Source of the DNA: Desulfobulbaceae bacterium
GTDB lineage: Bacteria; Desulfobacterota; Desulfobulbia; Desulfobulbales; Desulfocapsaceae
Assembly (NCBI GenBank): GCA_009773475.1
Contig: WSXV01000001.1
Span: 592,796-656,795, forward strand
DNA length: 64,000 bases
Direction: 5' to 3'
Shown here piece after piece: positions 16,398-25,699 of the stretch. The number at the start of each line of letters is the position of its first letter. Position 1 is the first letter of the stretch. Both the position numbers and the translations under genes were made by a program. The notes below the pieces were generated by a model that was given only the letters and a program-made list of their open reading frames with translations, did not search any database and had not been told where the DNA came from.

Positions 16398-17552
16398 ATG
16401 AAAGGGATTGTATCGAAGGTAGTGATGGGGGCTGCAGCCCTGGGCCTGTTGTTGGCACCTGCGGCCTGGGCCGAAAATATCAAGGTGGGAGCGATTCTGG
16501 CGGCGACCGGTCCGATGTCATTCTTAGGTGGTCCTGAGACCCGAACCCTCGAGATGCTGGTGGCGGAAACCAATGCCAAGGGCGGGATTAACGGCAACCA
16601 AGTGGAACTCATCCTCAAGGATTCCACCGGCAATCCGGAAAAAGCCGTCTCTTTTGCCAAACAACTCATCGAAGAGGACAAGGTTGTCGTTATCATCGGG
16701 CCCTCCAGCAGTGGCGAGACCATGCAGATTAAGAAGATTGCCGAGGATGGCAAAACTCCGCTTCTCTCCTGTGCTGCCGCCGAGGTGATTGTCGATCCCG
16801 TTGCCTCGTACGTGTTTAAGACTCCGCAGAAAGATTCCGACGCGGTGAAGATGATCTACAAGGAGATGAATAAACTGGGGCTGGCCAATATTGCCATTCT
16901 GGTTGATAACACCGGCTTTGGGAAGGCCGGCCAGGAGCAGTTGGTGAAGATTGCCCCTGAGTTTAACATCAAGGTCGCGGAAAACGAGGTGTATGACAAG
17001 GCTGCCAATGATCTCTCAGCGGTGGTGGCCAAAATCAAGGCCAACAAGGAAGTTCAGGCCGTGGTCAACTGGTCGGTGGTTCCTGCCCAATCCATTGTTG
17101 CCAAAAATATCCGGCAGATGGGATGGGATGTGCCGATCTTTCAGAGCCATGGGTTTGGCAATATCAAGTTTGTTGAGGCTGCCGGGGCCGCTGCAGACGG
17201 GATCATCTTTCCGGCGAGCCGTTTGCTGATTGCCTCAGACCTGCCCGATGGCCATCCCCAGAAGGCCTTGCTGGTGAAGTATAAAAAAGATTATGAGGAT
17301 AAATATAAGGAAAACGTCTCTGCCTTCGGCGGGTACGCCTATGATGCCTTCGTCATTTTCGAGGCCGCTGTGAAAAAAGCCGGAAGTACGGATCGTGACA
17401 AGGTGCGTGCCGCCATTGAGCAGTTAAAGGGCCTGCCCTCTGCCACCGGGATCTTTACCTTTTCGGAGAAGGATCATAATGGTTTGACCATGGATGCCTT
17501 CCAGATGATGACGGTCAAAGGCGGAAAATTTGTAGCCTATCCCGCAAAGTAA
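16398..17552 (+). CDS. Branched-chain/aromatic amino acid ABC transporter, periplasmic binding protein (copy 2)
   Basis: 384 residues, same length and architecture as the copy at 13296: signal peptide to about ...LAPAAWA, mature ENIKVGAILAATGPMSFLG, then GPSSSGETMQIKKIAEDGK and KAANDLSAVVAKIKANK shared almost residue for residue. Differences cluster in the second lobe and C terminus, suggesting divergence of ligand preference rather than decay. It is followed by a strong terminator before livH, which would let the binding protein be made in excess over the membrane parts. Confidence 0.92.
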   Translation: MKGIVSKVVMGAAALGLLLAPAAWAENIKVGAILAATGPMSFLGGPETRTLEMLVAETNAKGGINGNQVELILKDSTGNPEKAVSFAKQLIEEDKVVVIIGPSSSGETMQIKKIAEDGKTPLLSCAAAEVIVDPVASYVFKTPQKDSDAVKMIYKEMNKLGLANIAILVDNTGFGKAGQEQLVKIAPEFNIKVAENEVYDKAANDLSAVVAKIKANKEVQAVVNWSVVPAQSIVAKNIRQMGWDVPIFQSHGFGNIKFVEAAGAAADGIIFPASRLLIASDLPDGHPQKALLVKYKKDYEDKYKENVSAFGGYAYDAFVIFEAAVKKAGSTDRDKVRAAIEQLKGLPSATGIFTFSEKDHNGLTMDAFQMMTVKGGKFVAYPAK

Positions 17553-17587
17553 ATCTGCAAAATATTGTAAGGACCATTGCAGAAAAC

Positions 17588-17625
17588 AAGGGGCCGGAAG
17601 GAGACTCTCCCGGCCCTTTTTCTTT
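17588..17625 (+). terminator. Rho-independent terminator between binding protein 2 and livH
   Basis: GGGCCGG (17591-17597) pairs perfectly with CCGGCCC (17610-17616), extended by A/G-T pairs, and is followed by TTTTTCTTT. It lies inside an otherwise unidirectional cluster and probably reduces read-through into livHMGF. Confidence 0.85.
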
Positions 17626-17647
17626 ATCCTGGATCCCACCTCTGTCT

Positions 17648-18538
17648 ATGAGCACTGAACTATTTGTCCAGTACCTCTTTGCCGGCATCACCTATGGCAG
17701 TATTTACGCCATCGTCGCCATCGGGTTTAATATTATCTATAATACCACCGGAATCATCAATTTCGCCCAGGGCGAGTTTGTTATGCTGGGCGGGATGATT
17801 GCCATCAGTCTGCTCTCCTTCCTGCCCCTTCCTGCGGCCATTGCCCTGGCCGTGCTTTTGACCATGATCATCGGTGCCCTCATCGAGATCATTTTCATCC
17901 GCTGGCTGAAGAATCCATCGGTATTACGGATGATTATCATCACCATTGGTATTTCCATCCTGACCCGCGAGGCGGCAGTTCATATCTGGGGTGAAAACAT
18001 TCGGGCCCTGCCCTATTTTGTCGGCAATGAGATCACCACCATCGGGATCATGGGAGCCCGGATTTCCCCGCAGGTCTTATGGGTGGTGGGGGTGTGCGGG
18101 GTGATGGTCGCGGTTCTCCATTTGTTTTTCAGGACAACATCGGTGGGCCGGGAGATGCGGGCCTGCGCTGCGAATCGTCTGGCCACGATTCTCTGTGGGA
18201 TCAATCCCCGCAATATGGTCACCTTTTCCTTTGTCCTCAGCGCTGGAATGGGGGCCCTGGCGGGATGCGTCATGTCACCCATCACCTACAGTCAGTATGA
18301 TATGGGGACCGGACTTGCGATCAAAGGTTTTACCGTGGCCATTCTGGGAGGGCTTGGGAATTCCGGCGGGGCAGTGGCGGCGGGGCTGTTGCTCGGGATT
18401 ATCGAGGCCTTTTCCGTTTCGGTTGTTCCCCTGGCCTTTCAGGATGCCATTGCCATTACCATCCTTCTTCTCATCCTTTTTGTCAGGCCGCACGGGATCT
18501 TTGGTTCGGGTGAAGCGGCCCGGTTGAAGGCCTTTTAA
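17648..18538 (+). CDS. livH: Branched-chain-type amino acid ABC transporter permease LivH
   Basis: 296 residues with about eight hydrophobic helices. Family marks include GITYGSIYAIVAIGFNIIYNTTG at the start (seen as GSIYAIVAIGFNIIYN), INFAQGEFVMLGGM, and the cytoplasmic loop REMRACAANRLATILCGIN that contacts the ATPases. It starts the transporter block after the terminator and runs two bases short of livM. Normal length. Confidence 0.95.
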   Translation: MSTELFVQYLFAGITYGSIYAIVAIGFNIIYNTTGIINFAQGEFVMLGGMIAISLLSFLPLPAAIALAVLLTMIIGALIEIIFIRWLKNPSVLRMIIITIGISILTREAAVHIWGENIRALPYFVGNEITTIGIMGARISPQVLWVVGVCGVMVAVLHLFFRTTSVGREMRACAANRLATILCGINPRNMVTFSFVLSAGMGALAGCVMSPITYSQYDMGTGLAIKGFTVAILGGLGNSGGAVAAGLLLGIIEAFSVSVVPLAFQDAIAITILLLILFVRPHGIFGSGEAARLKAF

Positions 18539-18540
18539 GT

Positions 18541-19614
18541 ATGAAAAGAATCCTTGCCATCCTGCCCCTGTTGGCTGCGGTCGTTCTGGTGCAGTTGTTG
18601 ACCACCTGGACCGGAACTCAGTTCTATCTGACCCAGATGACCATGGCGGCCTATTACTCGCTGTTGATCATCGGGCTCTGTGTACTCATGGGCTATGCCG
18701 GACAGATTTCCCTGGGGCATGCCGGTTTTTTCGCCATCGGCGGCTATCTTTCTGCCGCCTTGACCACCCGGAGTCTGGTGCCTTTCAAGGAAGCGGCGCT
18801 GGTGCGTCTGCTGGATAGCTGCGGCCTGCTCCATGCCGGAAAAGATCTCTATGGCGCCGAGCTGTTGGTGGTGACGCCTTGGGCGGCTGCGGTGTTCGCG
18901 GTCCTGGTGGCGGCCCTGATTGCCGTGGCCATTGGGATTCCAGTCCTGAAACTCAAGGGACACTATTTAGCCATGGCCACCCTGGGCTTTGGCATCATCA
19001 TTTATCGTCTGGTTCTTGCCACGCCATGGTTCGGCGAGGCGGATGGGATTTCCGGCGTGCCTCCTTTTCACCTTTTCTCAGGGGTGACGGTGAGCGGGGA
19101 GAGCTCGGTGCGGATCATGAATTACTATCTCGCCTGGGGGGTACTCCTGTCCGGCCTGGTGTTGCTGATCAATCTGATGCAATCCCGAATCGGTCGGGCA
19201 CTGCGGGCGATTCACGGCTCCGAGGAGGCCGCCGATGCCATGGGGGTGAATATCGCCCGTTTCAAGTTGCAGACCTTTGTTCTTTCTGCGGTCTTTGCCG
19301 CCATCGCCGGGGTGCTGCTGACCCATTATAATGGCGGCATCGGGCCATCCGAGGCCGGGGTGATGAAGTCGGTGCGTTATGTGGCCATTGTGGCGGTGGG
19401 TGGCATGGCCCATCTCTGGGGGGCGATGTTCATGGGAGTACTGCTCAATTTTCTGTCCCTGCGCGGGGTTTTCGGAAGTTATGATGACGCGGTTTTTGGC
19501 CTGATCCTCATTGTGATCATGCTCTTTGCTCCCGATGGGATACTGAGTCTTCTTGCCGGCCGGAAAAAAAAGGCGGCAACGGTGCAGCCTGTTCAGCAGG
19601 ATGGGGAGGCGTAG
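18541..19614 (+). CDS. livM: Branched-chain-type amino acid ABC transporter permease LivM
   Basis: 357 residues, second permease. Begins two bases after livH. Contains GYAGQISLGHAGFFAIGGYL, the LivM signature, and the ATPase-contact loop RIGRALRAIHGSEEAADAMG. About nine hydrophobic helices are visible, and the C terminus is a Lys-rich tail. A roughly 30-residue insertion around residues 80-110 before the GAELLVV segment is longer than in typical LivM, within normal variation. Confidence 0.95.
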   Translation: MKRILAILPLLAAVVLVQLLTTWTGTQFYLTQMTMAAYYSLLIIGLCVLMGYAGQISLGHAGFFAIGGYLSAALTTRSLVPFKEAALVRLLDSCGLLHAGKDLYGAELLVVTPWAAAVFAVLVAALIAVAIGIPVLKLKGHYLAMATLGFGIIIYRLVLATPWFGEADGISGVPPFHLFSGVTVSGESSVRIMNYYLAWGVLLSGLVLLINLMQSRIGRALRAIHGSEEAADAMGVNIARFKLQTFVLSAVFAAIAGVLLTHYNGGIGPSEAGVMKSVRYVAIVAVGGMAHLWGAMFMGVLLNFLSLRGVFGSYDDAVFGLILIVIMLFAPDGILSLLAGRKKKAATVQPVQQDGEA

Positions 19615-19617
19615 GGT

Positions 19618-20373
19618 ATGGCAATTCTATCGGTAGAAAATCTGCATCGCCGTTTTGGCGGGCTGCATGCGGTCAATGATGTCTCCTTTCAGGTGACCGC
19701 AGGGCAGATCAAGGCGGTCATCGGGCCCAACGGGGCCGGGAAGACGACCCTGTTTAATCTGGTCTCCGGGGCGCTGATGCCTAGTTCCGGAGTGGTTCGT
19801 TTTCAGGGGAAAGACATTCAGGGACGGCGTCCTTATGAGATCGCGGCCTTGGGGATGGCCAGAACCTATCAGAATATCAAGATGTTTGCCGGTATGACCG
19901 CCCTTGAAAATGTGATGGTGGGCTGTCATCTGCGGGGGAAGGCCGGTTTTTTTTCGTCCATGCTGCATGCGCCCTGGACCTGGGGTGAGGAGCGGGCGGT
20001 CTTGAAAAAATCCATGGAACTCCTCGAACTCCTTGAGATCGGAGAGTGTGCCCATGTGCTCGCCACCAGCCTTGCCTTTGGTCAGCAGCGGGCGGTGGAA
20101 TTGGCCCGGGCTCTGGCCATGCAGCCTTCGCTGCTGCTGCTGGATGAACCGGCGGCAGGCCTGAATATCTATGAAACCGCCGAGGTGGGGCGGCTGATCA
20201 CCAAGATCCGGGATATGGGGATTACCGTGCTCCTGGTTGAACATGACATGTCCCTGGTCATGGATATCTCCGATGAGATCGTGGTTCTCTGTTTTGGTGA
20301 GAAGATAGCAGAAGACCTGCCGGCGGCGATCCAGAATAACCCGGAAGTGATCAGGATCTATCTTGGGGAATAA
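19618..20373 (+). CDS. livG: Branched-chain-type amino acid ABC transporter ATPase LivG
   Basis: 251 residues. Walker A GPNGAGKTTLFNLVSG (about 39-54), the LivG-type TYQNIKMFAGMTALENV, signature region SLAFGQQRAVELARALA, Walker B LLLLDEPAAGLN, and H-loop LLVEHDMSLVMDISD. The signature is SLAFGQQ in place of LSGGQQ, as usual for LivG. It follows livM by three bases, completing the import complex with LivF. Confidence 0.96.
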   Translation: MAILSVENLHRRFGGLHAVNDVSFQVTAGQIKAVIGPNGAGKTTLFNLVSGALMPSSGVVRFQGKDIQGRRPYEIAALGMARTYQNIKMFAGMTALENVMVGCHLRGKAGFFSSMLHAPWTWGEERAVLKKSMELLELLEIGECAHVLATSLAFGQQRAVELARALAMQPSLLLLDEPAAGLNIYETAEVGRLITKIRDMGITVLLVEHDMSLVMDISDEIVVLCFGEKIAEDLPAAIQNNPEVIRIYLGE

Positions 20374-20484
20374 CAAAGGCATAAGGGCTGCTAAGAAATA
20401 ACCACTACAGCGTCATCTCTTTCTTTTCAACTCTCTCCGCCTTTATCGGTATTGTATGTTACAGCTATTATTGGACAACGGCTT

Positions 20485-21207
20485 ATGCTGAAAATTCGCA
20501 ATCTGGAATCAGGGTACGGCAAGATCAAGGTGCTCAAGCATGTCTCCATGCATGTGGACCCAGGCGAGATCGTGACCATTATCGGGGCCAATGGCGCCGG
20601 TAAAACCACGCTCCTTGCCACTATTTCCGGTCTTATCAAGGCAGTGTCCGGGGATATTACTTTTCAGGGCCAGAATATCTGTGCCACTGCGCCGGAGAAG
20701 ATTCCTGCCCTGGGCTGTGTCATGGTTCCCGAGGGGAGGCAGGTTTTTGCCACCATGAGCGTGGAAGAGAATCTCATCCTCGGCGCGCATGTCCTGCAAA
20801 AAGAGGGACAGCGGGTGATTCGCGAATTGCTTGACTATCAGTACGCTCTCTTTCCGGTGTTGGCCCAGCGGAAAACCCAGTTGGCCGGAACCCTGTCCGG
20901 TGGTGAGCAGCAGATGCTGGCCATGGGACGGGCGCTGATGTCCAGACCAAAGATGGTGATGATGGATGAACCGTCCACCGGGCTTGCGCCGCTTATTGTC
21001 AAAGAGATCTTTCAGATTATCGTGAGGCTGCGGGATGAGGGGAAAACTGTCCTGCTGGTGGAACAGAATGCCAAAGCGGCCCTTGCCATTGCCGACCGGG
21101 GCTATGTCTTCGAGACCGGGAAGGTGATTGTCCAGGGCCCGGCCGATGATCTTTTGAATAATCAGGATGTGCAGCGGGCCTATCTGGGACGGGAAAAAAT
21201 AGATTAA
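20485..21207 (+). CDS. livF: Branched-chain-type amino acid ABC transporter ATPase LivF
   Basis: 240 residues from ATG 20485, which gives the standard family N terminus MLKIRNLESGYGKIKVLK; a longer form from TTG 20452 would add eleven atypical residues and is not favoured. Walker A GANGAGKTTLLATISG, signature LSGGEQQMLAMGRALM, Walker B MVMMDEPSTGLAP, H-loop VLLVEQNAKAALAIAD. The ribosome-binding site is weak. It is separated from livG by about 110 bases, more than the rest of the operon, without an obvious terminator. Confidence 0.94.
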   Translation: MLKIRNLESGYGKIKVLKHVSMHVDPGEIVTIIGANGAGKTTLLATISGLIKAVSGDITFQGQNICATAPEKIPALGCVMVPEGRQVFATMSVEENLILGAHVLQKEGQRVIRELLDYQYALFPVLAQRKTQLAGTLSGGEQQMLAMGRALMSRPKMVMMDEPSTGLAPLIVKEIFQIIVRLRDEGKTVLLVEQNAKAALAIADRGYVFETGKVIVQGPADDLLNNQDVQRAYLGREKID

Positions 21208-21227
21208 CCCCGATGAACGGGAGAAGC

Positions 21228-21280
21228 GCCACTCGCAGATTTTTTTCTTGTAGAAATAGGAAAAAATTTGCGAGTCACAA
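21228..21280. repeat. Palindromic repeat with CGCAGATT...TTTCTTG core
   Basis: ACTCGCAGATTTTTTT (from 21231) pairs with AAAAAATTTGCGAGT (ending 21275) around a short loop containing CTTGTAG. The GCAGATT...TTTCTTGT core recurs at 34707-34756 and, reversed, at 63775-63832, so it appears to be a divergent copy of a dispersed family. It lies between livF and the second paaK. Confidence 0.5.
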
Positions 21281-21380
21281 AAGAAAAACAGGCTGTAGAC
21301 TGAAGGTAAGGCTTCAATCAAACTAAGCGAGTCTCTTCAGATGTAAACGGAATCCTTCCATTCTTAAGGAAACAAAGATC

Positions 21381-22679
21381 ATGTACTGGCAAAAGGAAAA
21401 TGAGTGTATGCCCAGGGTTGACCTGGAGCAGTTGCAGCTTGAACGTCTGCAGTCCACCCTCTATCGGGTGGGAACCCATGTCCCGTTTTACCGGCAGAAG
21501 TTTCGGGAGATGAAGCTTGACTTTGAAGGCTTCGATTCTCTGGAAGATATCCATAAACTGCCCTTCACCATGAAGCAGGATCTGCGCGATAATTACCCCT
21601 ACGGGATGTTTGCCGTGCCCTTGCGCGAGGTGGTGCGAATCCATTCCTCATCGGGCACCACCGGCATGGCGACCGTGGTTGGCTATACCCGCAACGATAT
21701 TAAAAACTGGTCGGATCTGGTGGCCAGGGTTTTGTGTGCCGCCGGATTAACCGCCGATGACGTGATCCAGATTGCCTTTGGCTACGGTCTTTTCACCGGC
21801 GGTTTTGGTCTGCATTATGGGGCTGAACGGCTGGGGGCCTCGGTTATCCCCATCTCTTCAGGCAATACCAAACGGCAGATCCAGATCATGCAGGACTTCA
21901 AGACCACGGCCCTGGTCTGCACTCCTTCCTATGCCCTCAATATTGCTGATGTTATGCTCGATATGGGAATCAATCCCCGGGGGCTTTCCCTCAAATTCGG
22001 CCTTTTCGGGGCCGAACCCTGGTCTGAGGCTATGCGCCGGGAGATCAACGAGAAACTGGGGATCCAGGCCACTGATAATTATGGACTCTCCGAGGTGATG
22101 GGGCCGGGGGTGGCCGGTGAGTGTCAGCAATGCAACGGCCTGCATATCAGTGAAGATCATTTCCTGGTGGAAATCCTCGACCCGGAGACCCTGGTACCGG
22201 TCAAGCCCGGGGAAATAGGTGAAATAGTGATTACCACCCTCACCAAGGAGGCCTTTCCGGTCATCCGCTACCGTACCCGCGATTTGACCCGACTGCTGCC
22301 GGAACCCTGCCCCTGTGGCCGGACTTTCGCCCGTATGAGCCGTGTCCTTGGCCGTACCGATGATATGTTGATCATTAAAGGGGTCAACGTCTTTCCCACC
22401 CAGATTGAGTCGGTTCTTTTTGATATTGACGGGACTGCGCCCCATTACCGGATCATCGTCGAGCGCGAGAATCATCAGGACAAGGCCACGGTCCTGGTCG
22501 AGGTCCAGGAATCGTATCTCTTTGATGAGATGAAAAAACAGAGCGCCCTGATTGAGACCATCAAGTCACGGTTGAGCTCAGAGCTGGGAATTGGAGTGGC
22601 GGTGAAACTGGTGGAGGAGAAAACCCTGGAACGCTTTGAGGGTAAGGGACAACGGGTGATTGATAATAGGAAAATTTAG
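21381..22679 (+). CDS. paaK: Phenylacetate-CoA ligase (copy 2)
   Basis: 432 residues, clear paralogue of the ligase at 14564. Adenylation motif [14 protein letters not shown] (about 91-104), [32 protein letters not shown] and C-terminal [19 protein letters not shown] are intact. It closes the ior/liv cluster. Two ligases with one oxidoreductase suggest different arylacetyl substrates (for example phenyl- versus indole- or hydroxyphenylacetate); this is inference. Confidence 0.94.
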   Translation: MYWQKENECMPRVDLEQLQLERLQSTLYRVGTHVPFYRQKFREMKLDFEGFDSLEDIHKLPFTMKQDLRDNYPYGMFAVPLREVVRIHSSSGTTGMATVVGYTRNDIKNWSDLVARVLCAAGLTADDVIQIAFGYGLFTGGFGLHYGAERLGASVIPISSGNTKRQIQIMQDFKTTALVCTPSYALNIADVMLDMGINPRGLSLKFGLFGAEPWSEAMRREINEKLGIQATDNYGLSEVMGPGVAGECQQCNGLHISEDHFLVEILDPETLVPVKPGEIGEIVITTLTKEAFPVIRYRTRDLTRLLPEPCPCGRTFARMSRVLGRTDDMLIIKGVNVFPTQIESVLFDIDGTAPHYRIIVERENHQDKATVLVEVQESYLFDEMKKQSALIETIKSRLSSELGIGVAVKLVEEKTLERFEGKGQRVIDNRKI

Positions 22680-22744
22680 AGTCCGTTATGCCCCGCGACA
22701 AGCAAAGGCTTCACCTTGCTTGTCGCGGGGCATTTACGGACTCT
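22678..22744. repeat. Long perfect-stem hairpin overlapping the end of paaK copy 2
   Basis: AGAGTCCGT-TATGCCCCGCGACAAGC (22678-22703) is complementary, apart from one position, to 22718-22744 with a 14-base loop. No T-run follows, so it is not a classical terminator, though it could stop or stabilise the upstream mRNA. Its first arm includes the paaK stop codon. Confidence 0.75.
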
Positions 22745-22795
22745 TATGCCGCCTCCAGGAACAGCCAATCCCTTCCGGCTGTTCCTGGAGGCGGC
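22744..22795. repeat. Palindromic repeat, TTATGCCGC...GGCGGC family
   Basis: A perfect 19-bp stem: GCCGCCTCCAGGAACAGCC (22748-22766) pairs with 22777-22795, loop AATCCCTTCC. A related but less perfect copy sharing TTATGCCGC, AGAACAGCC, ATC and TTCCGGCT lies at 52141-52190. It lies back to back with the hairpin at 22678-22744, forming a two-hairpin block between the ligase and a converging operon. Confidence 0.75.
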
Positions 22796-22954
22796 GCGCG
22801 CAACATCAGCTAGCGCCTACAACCTCAAAAACAAGAAGCCAAAGAAAAAAGAGAATTCAACGATTTAAATAAGCAGTCAAACTTCCCTGCAAGTTCCCCA
22901 CCCAGCTTCCCTTTCTTCCGCACGAGTCCAGTCCTGGCTTTCAAGAAACCATCC

Positions 22955-23545
22955 TTAATCTCTTCCTGAATTGGCAACCCTTTCCGCCAACTCCTCCGGG
23001 GCAAAGTGGATTTTGGAAAACAGGTTGCCTTCTAAAATTCGGCAACGTTTAAAATTATCCTTGATCCGCTGAAAACGCTCCTCATCATTATTGCCATACC
23101 GTTCCAGGATGTAGGCCAATCGTTCTTCTATGGAGACGATGGTGTCATGACAAACCCGTTTGTCGGCATAATAGACTATTTCTTTGGCATAAAAGATCCC
23201 CCGGGCGTAGCGTTCAGGAGAAAACTCCTTGAGGAGCACATGCTCGCAGACGATTTCGCTGATGGCCGGATATCCGTGCTCAAGGCAGATATCTCGGCCC
23301 TTCTGAGCATGCAGGCAGTCCTGCTGCAGACAAATGGTCTTGGCAATGTCATGGAGCAGGGCCCCGGCCAGCACCAGTTCTTTTTCCGGCAGACCGACTC
23401 CGCTCTCGTTTCCTGTCATCAGCCCGTTTAAAATTTCTTCGGCAACATTCGTGACAAGCAGGGAGTGGGCCCTGATATTGGCAAGCATCCCATATTGATC
23501 CATCAGGGCCAGGCATTGCTCTCTTGTTGGAATGTTTGAGCCCAT
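22955..23545 (-). CDS. HD-domain phosphohydrolase-like protein
   Basis: 196 residues. The metal-binding HD motif is seen as RAHSLLVTNVAEEI (first His, about 31) and LLHDIAKT (His-Asp, about 70), consistent with the HDIG family of nucleotide or phosphate hydrolases. A downstream region contains HGYPAISEIVCEH, typical of these proteins. It starts six bases downstream of hemE and ends the three-gene reverse-strand operon. Its substrate is unknown; association with hemE does not suggest a specific one. Confidence 0.85.
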   Translation of the reverse strand: MGSNIPTREQCLALMDQYGMLANIRAHSLLVTNVAEEILNGLMTGNESGVGLPEKELVLAGALLHDIAKTICLQQDCLHAQKGRDICLEHGYPAISEIVCEHVLLKEFSPERYARGIFYAKEIVYYADKRVCHDTIVSIEERLAYILERYGNNDEERFQRIKDNFKRCRILEGNLFSKIHFAPEELAERVANSGRD

Positions 23546-23551
23546 GATATT

Positions 23552-24580
23552 TTATACTTTGAATTTGGCGCTGAGTTCATGCACGGCATCAATGGCGATT
23601 TTGGCCTGATCCGGCGGGGTAAACTGGTGAATGCCATGGCCTAGGTTAAAAATATGGCCATGGGCATTTCTGGCCCCATGGAGCAGATTGCCGATGCGTT
23701 GGCGGAGTTTGTCTTTCGGCAGCATCAGGGCAAAGGGGTCAATGTTCCCCTGGACGGCCCTGTTCCCAACCACCTTGACGGCATTTCCGATATCAATCCG
23801 CCAGTCCAGCCCCAGGACATCGGCCCCGGATTGGACTGAGAGCTCAAGCAGGGTGGCACCGTTATTGGCAAAATAAATGATGGGCAGCCCGGTTACTTGA
23901 AGGTCGCTGATAATCTTTTGCACATAGGGCAGGGCAAATTCTTTAAAGTCGCAGGGGGCCAGGATTCCCGCCCAGGAATCAAAGATCTGCAGGGCCTGCG
24001 CGCCGGCCCGAGCCTGGGCCAGAAGGTAGAGGCTGGTACAGGCAGTGATCTTCTCCATCAGACCATGGAAAAGGTCGGGCTGGGCGAACATCATTTTCTT
24101 GGTCTCCCAGAAAACCTTGGAGGAACCGCCTTCAATCAGGTAGGTGGCCAGGGTGAAGGGTGCACCGGAAAAACCGATGAGGGGCACCTTCAGCTCCTTG
24201 CGCAGGAGGCGGATGGTCTCCATGACAAAGCCGGTGTGCAGGTCGGGGTCGGGGACGATGAGCCGGTCAAGGGCTTCTTGGGTGCGGACGGGCTCCGGGA
24301 AGATGGGGCCGCGGCCTTCATGGAAGTAAAGGGGGGCGCCCATGGCCTCCATGGGAATAAGGATGTCCGAGAACAGAATGGCGGCATCAACTCCCAGGAG
24401 GTCAACGGGCTGCAGGGTGACCTCGACGCAGAGCTCGGGGGTCTTGCACAGCTCGAGGAAGGTGCGGTTGGCCCGCACCTTCTGATATTCAGGGAGGTAT
24501 CGTCCAGCCTGACGCATCATCCAGATGGGAGTGTAGTCGGTCTTTTCGCCACGGCAGGCCTTGAGGAAGGTATCATTCAT
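23552..24580 (-). CDS. hemE: Uroporphyrinogen decarboxylase
   Basis: 342 residues. Converts uroporphyrinogen III to coproporphyrinogen III in tetrapyrrole synthesis. The N-terminal signature PIWMMRQAGRYLPEYQ (about 18-33) and the second signature GFSGAPFTLATYLIEGG (about 140-156) are intact, as is the LGLDWRID segment. It lies between an AhbD/NirJ-like radical SAM gene and an HD-domain gene on the same strand. Having hemE beside an alternative-pathway-like radical SAM gene is worth noting because the siroheme-dependent route does not need HemE. Confidence 0.96.
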   Translation of the reverse strand: MNDTFLKACRGEKTDYTPIWMMRQAGRYLPEYQKVRANRTFLELCKTPELCVEVTLQPVDLLGVDAAILFSDILIPMEAMGAPLYFHEGRGPIFPEPVRTQEALDRLIVPDPDLHTGFVMETIRLLRKELKVPLIGFSGAPFTLATYLIEGGSSKVFWETKKMMFAQPDLFHGLMEKITACTSLYLLAQARAGAQALQIFDSWAGILAPCDFKEFALPYVQKIISDLQVTGLPIIYFANNGATLLELSVQSGADVLGLDWRIDIGNAVKVVGNRAVQGNIDPFALMLPKDKLRQRIGNLLHGARNAHGHIFNLGHGIHQFTPPDQAKIAIDAVHELSAKFKV

Positions 24581-24628
24581 GATTTTTTATAAAAAATAAA
24601 AGGATAAGGAAAAAAGGTTGAACAAACG

Positions 24629-25699
24629 TTATTTTTCAGGGGTTGCGAGCTTTCCCGGCACATAGCTGCAAAATGGTTCCTGGGCTAGGTAGTCGCCGGT
24701 CATGGCGTAGGCCCTGGCCCGACAACCACCGCAGACATTGACATATTCGCAGCGTCCGCAGTTGTCTTTGTAACCCTTGAAGTCGCGCAGTTCCTGGAAC
24801 AGGCTGGATTTTTCCCAGATCTCTTTGAAGGAGAGTTCCTTGAGATTTCCGGCGGATTTGGGGAAGTAGCTGCATGGCAGGATGTTTTCGTCCACATCAA
24901 TGAGGCAGATGAGCTGACCGGCGAGGCAGCCCTTGGAACCGCCGGTGGAAAATTTCAGATTACGACGTTTAAAGCTGCTGCCCTCTTCTTTGGCCTTCTG
25001 ACGAACGATCCGATAGTAGTGGGGAGCACAGGTCGGCCGCATAAGCAGCTCATTTTCTTCCTTTTCAACATTGTAATGCCATTCCAGGATCTCGTCATAA
25101 ATCTTCTCCGGAATCAGCTCTTCCATGATGTCTTCACCGCGTCCGGTGGGGACGATCATAAACATGTACCAGGCAGAGGCCCCTAATCCTTTGACCAGTT
25201 TGTAGATCTCGGGAATCTCTTCCCGGTTACGGACGGTAAATGAGGAGTTGATCAAAAAGGGGATCGCATTTTCGTTAAAGAGACGGATGGCATTCATCGT
25301 TCCGGCAAAGGCACCTGGCTGGTTTCGGAAGTTGTCATGGGTCTCGGCTTTGGCCCCGTCGAGACTTAACGAGACCATCTTGATCCCGGCAGCTTTGATC
25401 TTGGCGCAGATGGCCTGGGTGACGAGGGTGCCATTGGTGGCAAGGCACATGCGCAAGCCCTTGTCGGTACCGTATTGAGCAATTTCAAAGACATCTTCAC
25501 GCAGCAGGGGTTCGCCGCCGGAGAGCACAATCACCGGGTTGGCGTAGGCTACAATTTCGTCGAGAATTCGGGTCGCTTCGCTGAAAGGAAAGTCGGGATG
25601 GTTGTTGGCTTCAAGGGTGGAAGAAGACCTACAATGGACACATTTCAGGTTGCACCGCCGGGTGATTTCCCAGGCGATCCATTTTGGTTCAAAATCCAT
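24629..25699 (-). CDS. ahbD: Radical SAM/SPASM protein, AhbD/NirJ-like (heme synthesis)
   Basis: 356 residues. The radical SAM motif is CNLKCVHC (Cys16, Cys20, Cys23) within [17 protein letters not shown], and [12 protein letters not shown] follows. A C-terminal SPASM-type cluster has [27 protein letters not shown] and a final Cys. The WE(I/V)TR start, the CAPHYYRI segment and the SPASM layout match AhbC/AhbD/NirJ proteins of alternative heme or heme d1 synthesis; AhbD (iron-coproporphyrin III to heme) fits best. It leads an operon with hemE. Assignment as AhbD rather than another SPASM maturase is moderately confident. Confidence 0.75.
   Translation of the reverse strand: MDFEPKWIAWEITRRCNLKCVHCRSSSTLEANNHPDFPFSEATRILDEIVAYANPVIVLSGGEPLLREDVFEIAQYGTDKGLRMCLATNGTLVTQAICAKIKAAGIKMVSLSLDGAKAETHDNFRNQPGAFAGTMNAIRLFNENAIPFLINSSFTVRNREEIPEIYKLVKGLGASAWYMFMIVPTGRGEDIMEELIPEKIYDEILEWHYNVEKEENELLMRPTCAPHYYRIVRQKAKEEGSSFKRRNLKFSTGGSKGCLAGQLICLIDVDENILPCSYFPKSAGNLKELSFKEIWEKSSLFQELRDFKGYKDNCGRCEYVNVCGGCRARAYAMTGDYLAQEPFCSYVPGKLATPEK

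Noticed and set aside
22678..22795. CRISPR or tandem-repeat array
   Set aside because: Two different hairpins with no spacers or repeating unit; no cas genes anywhere in the window.
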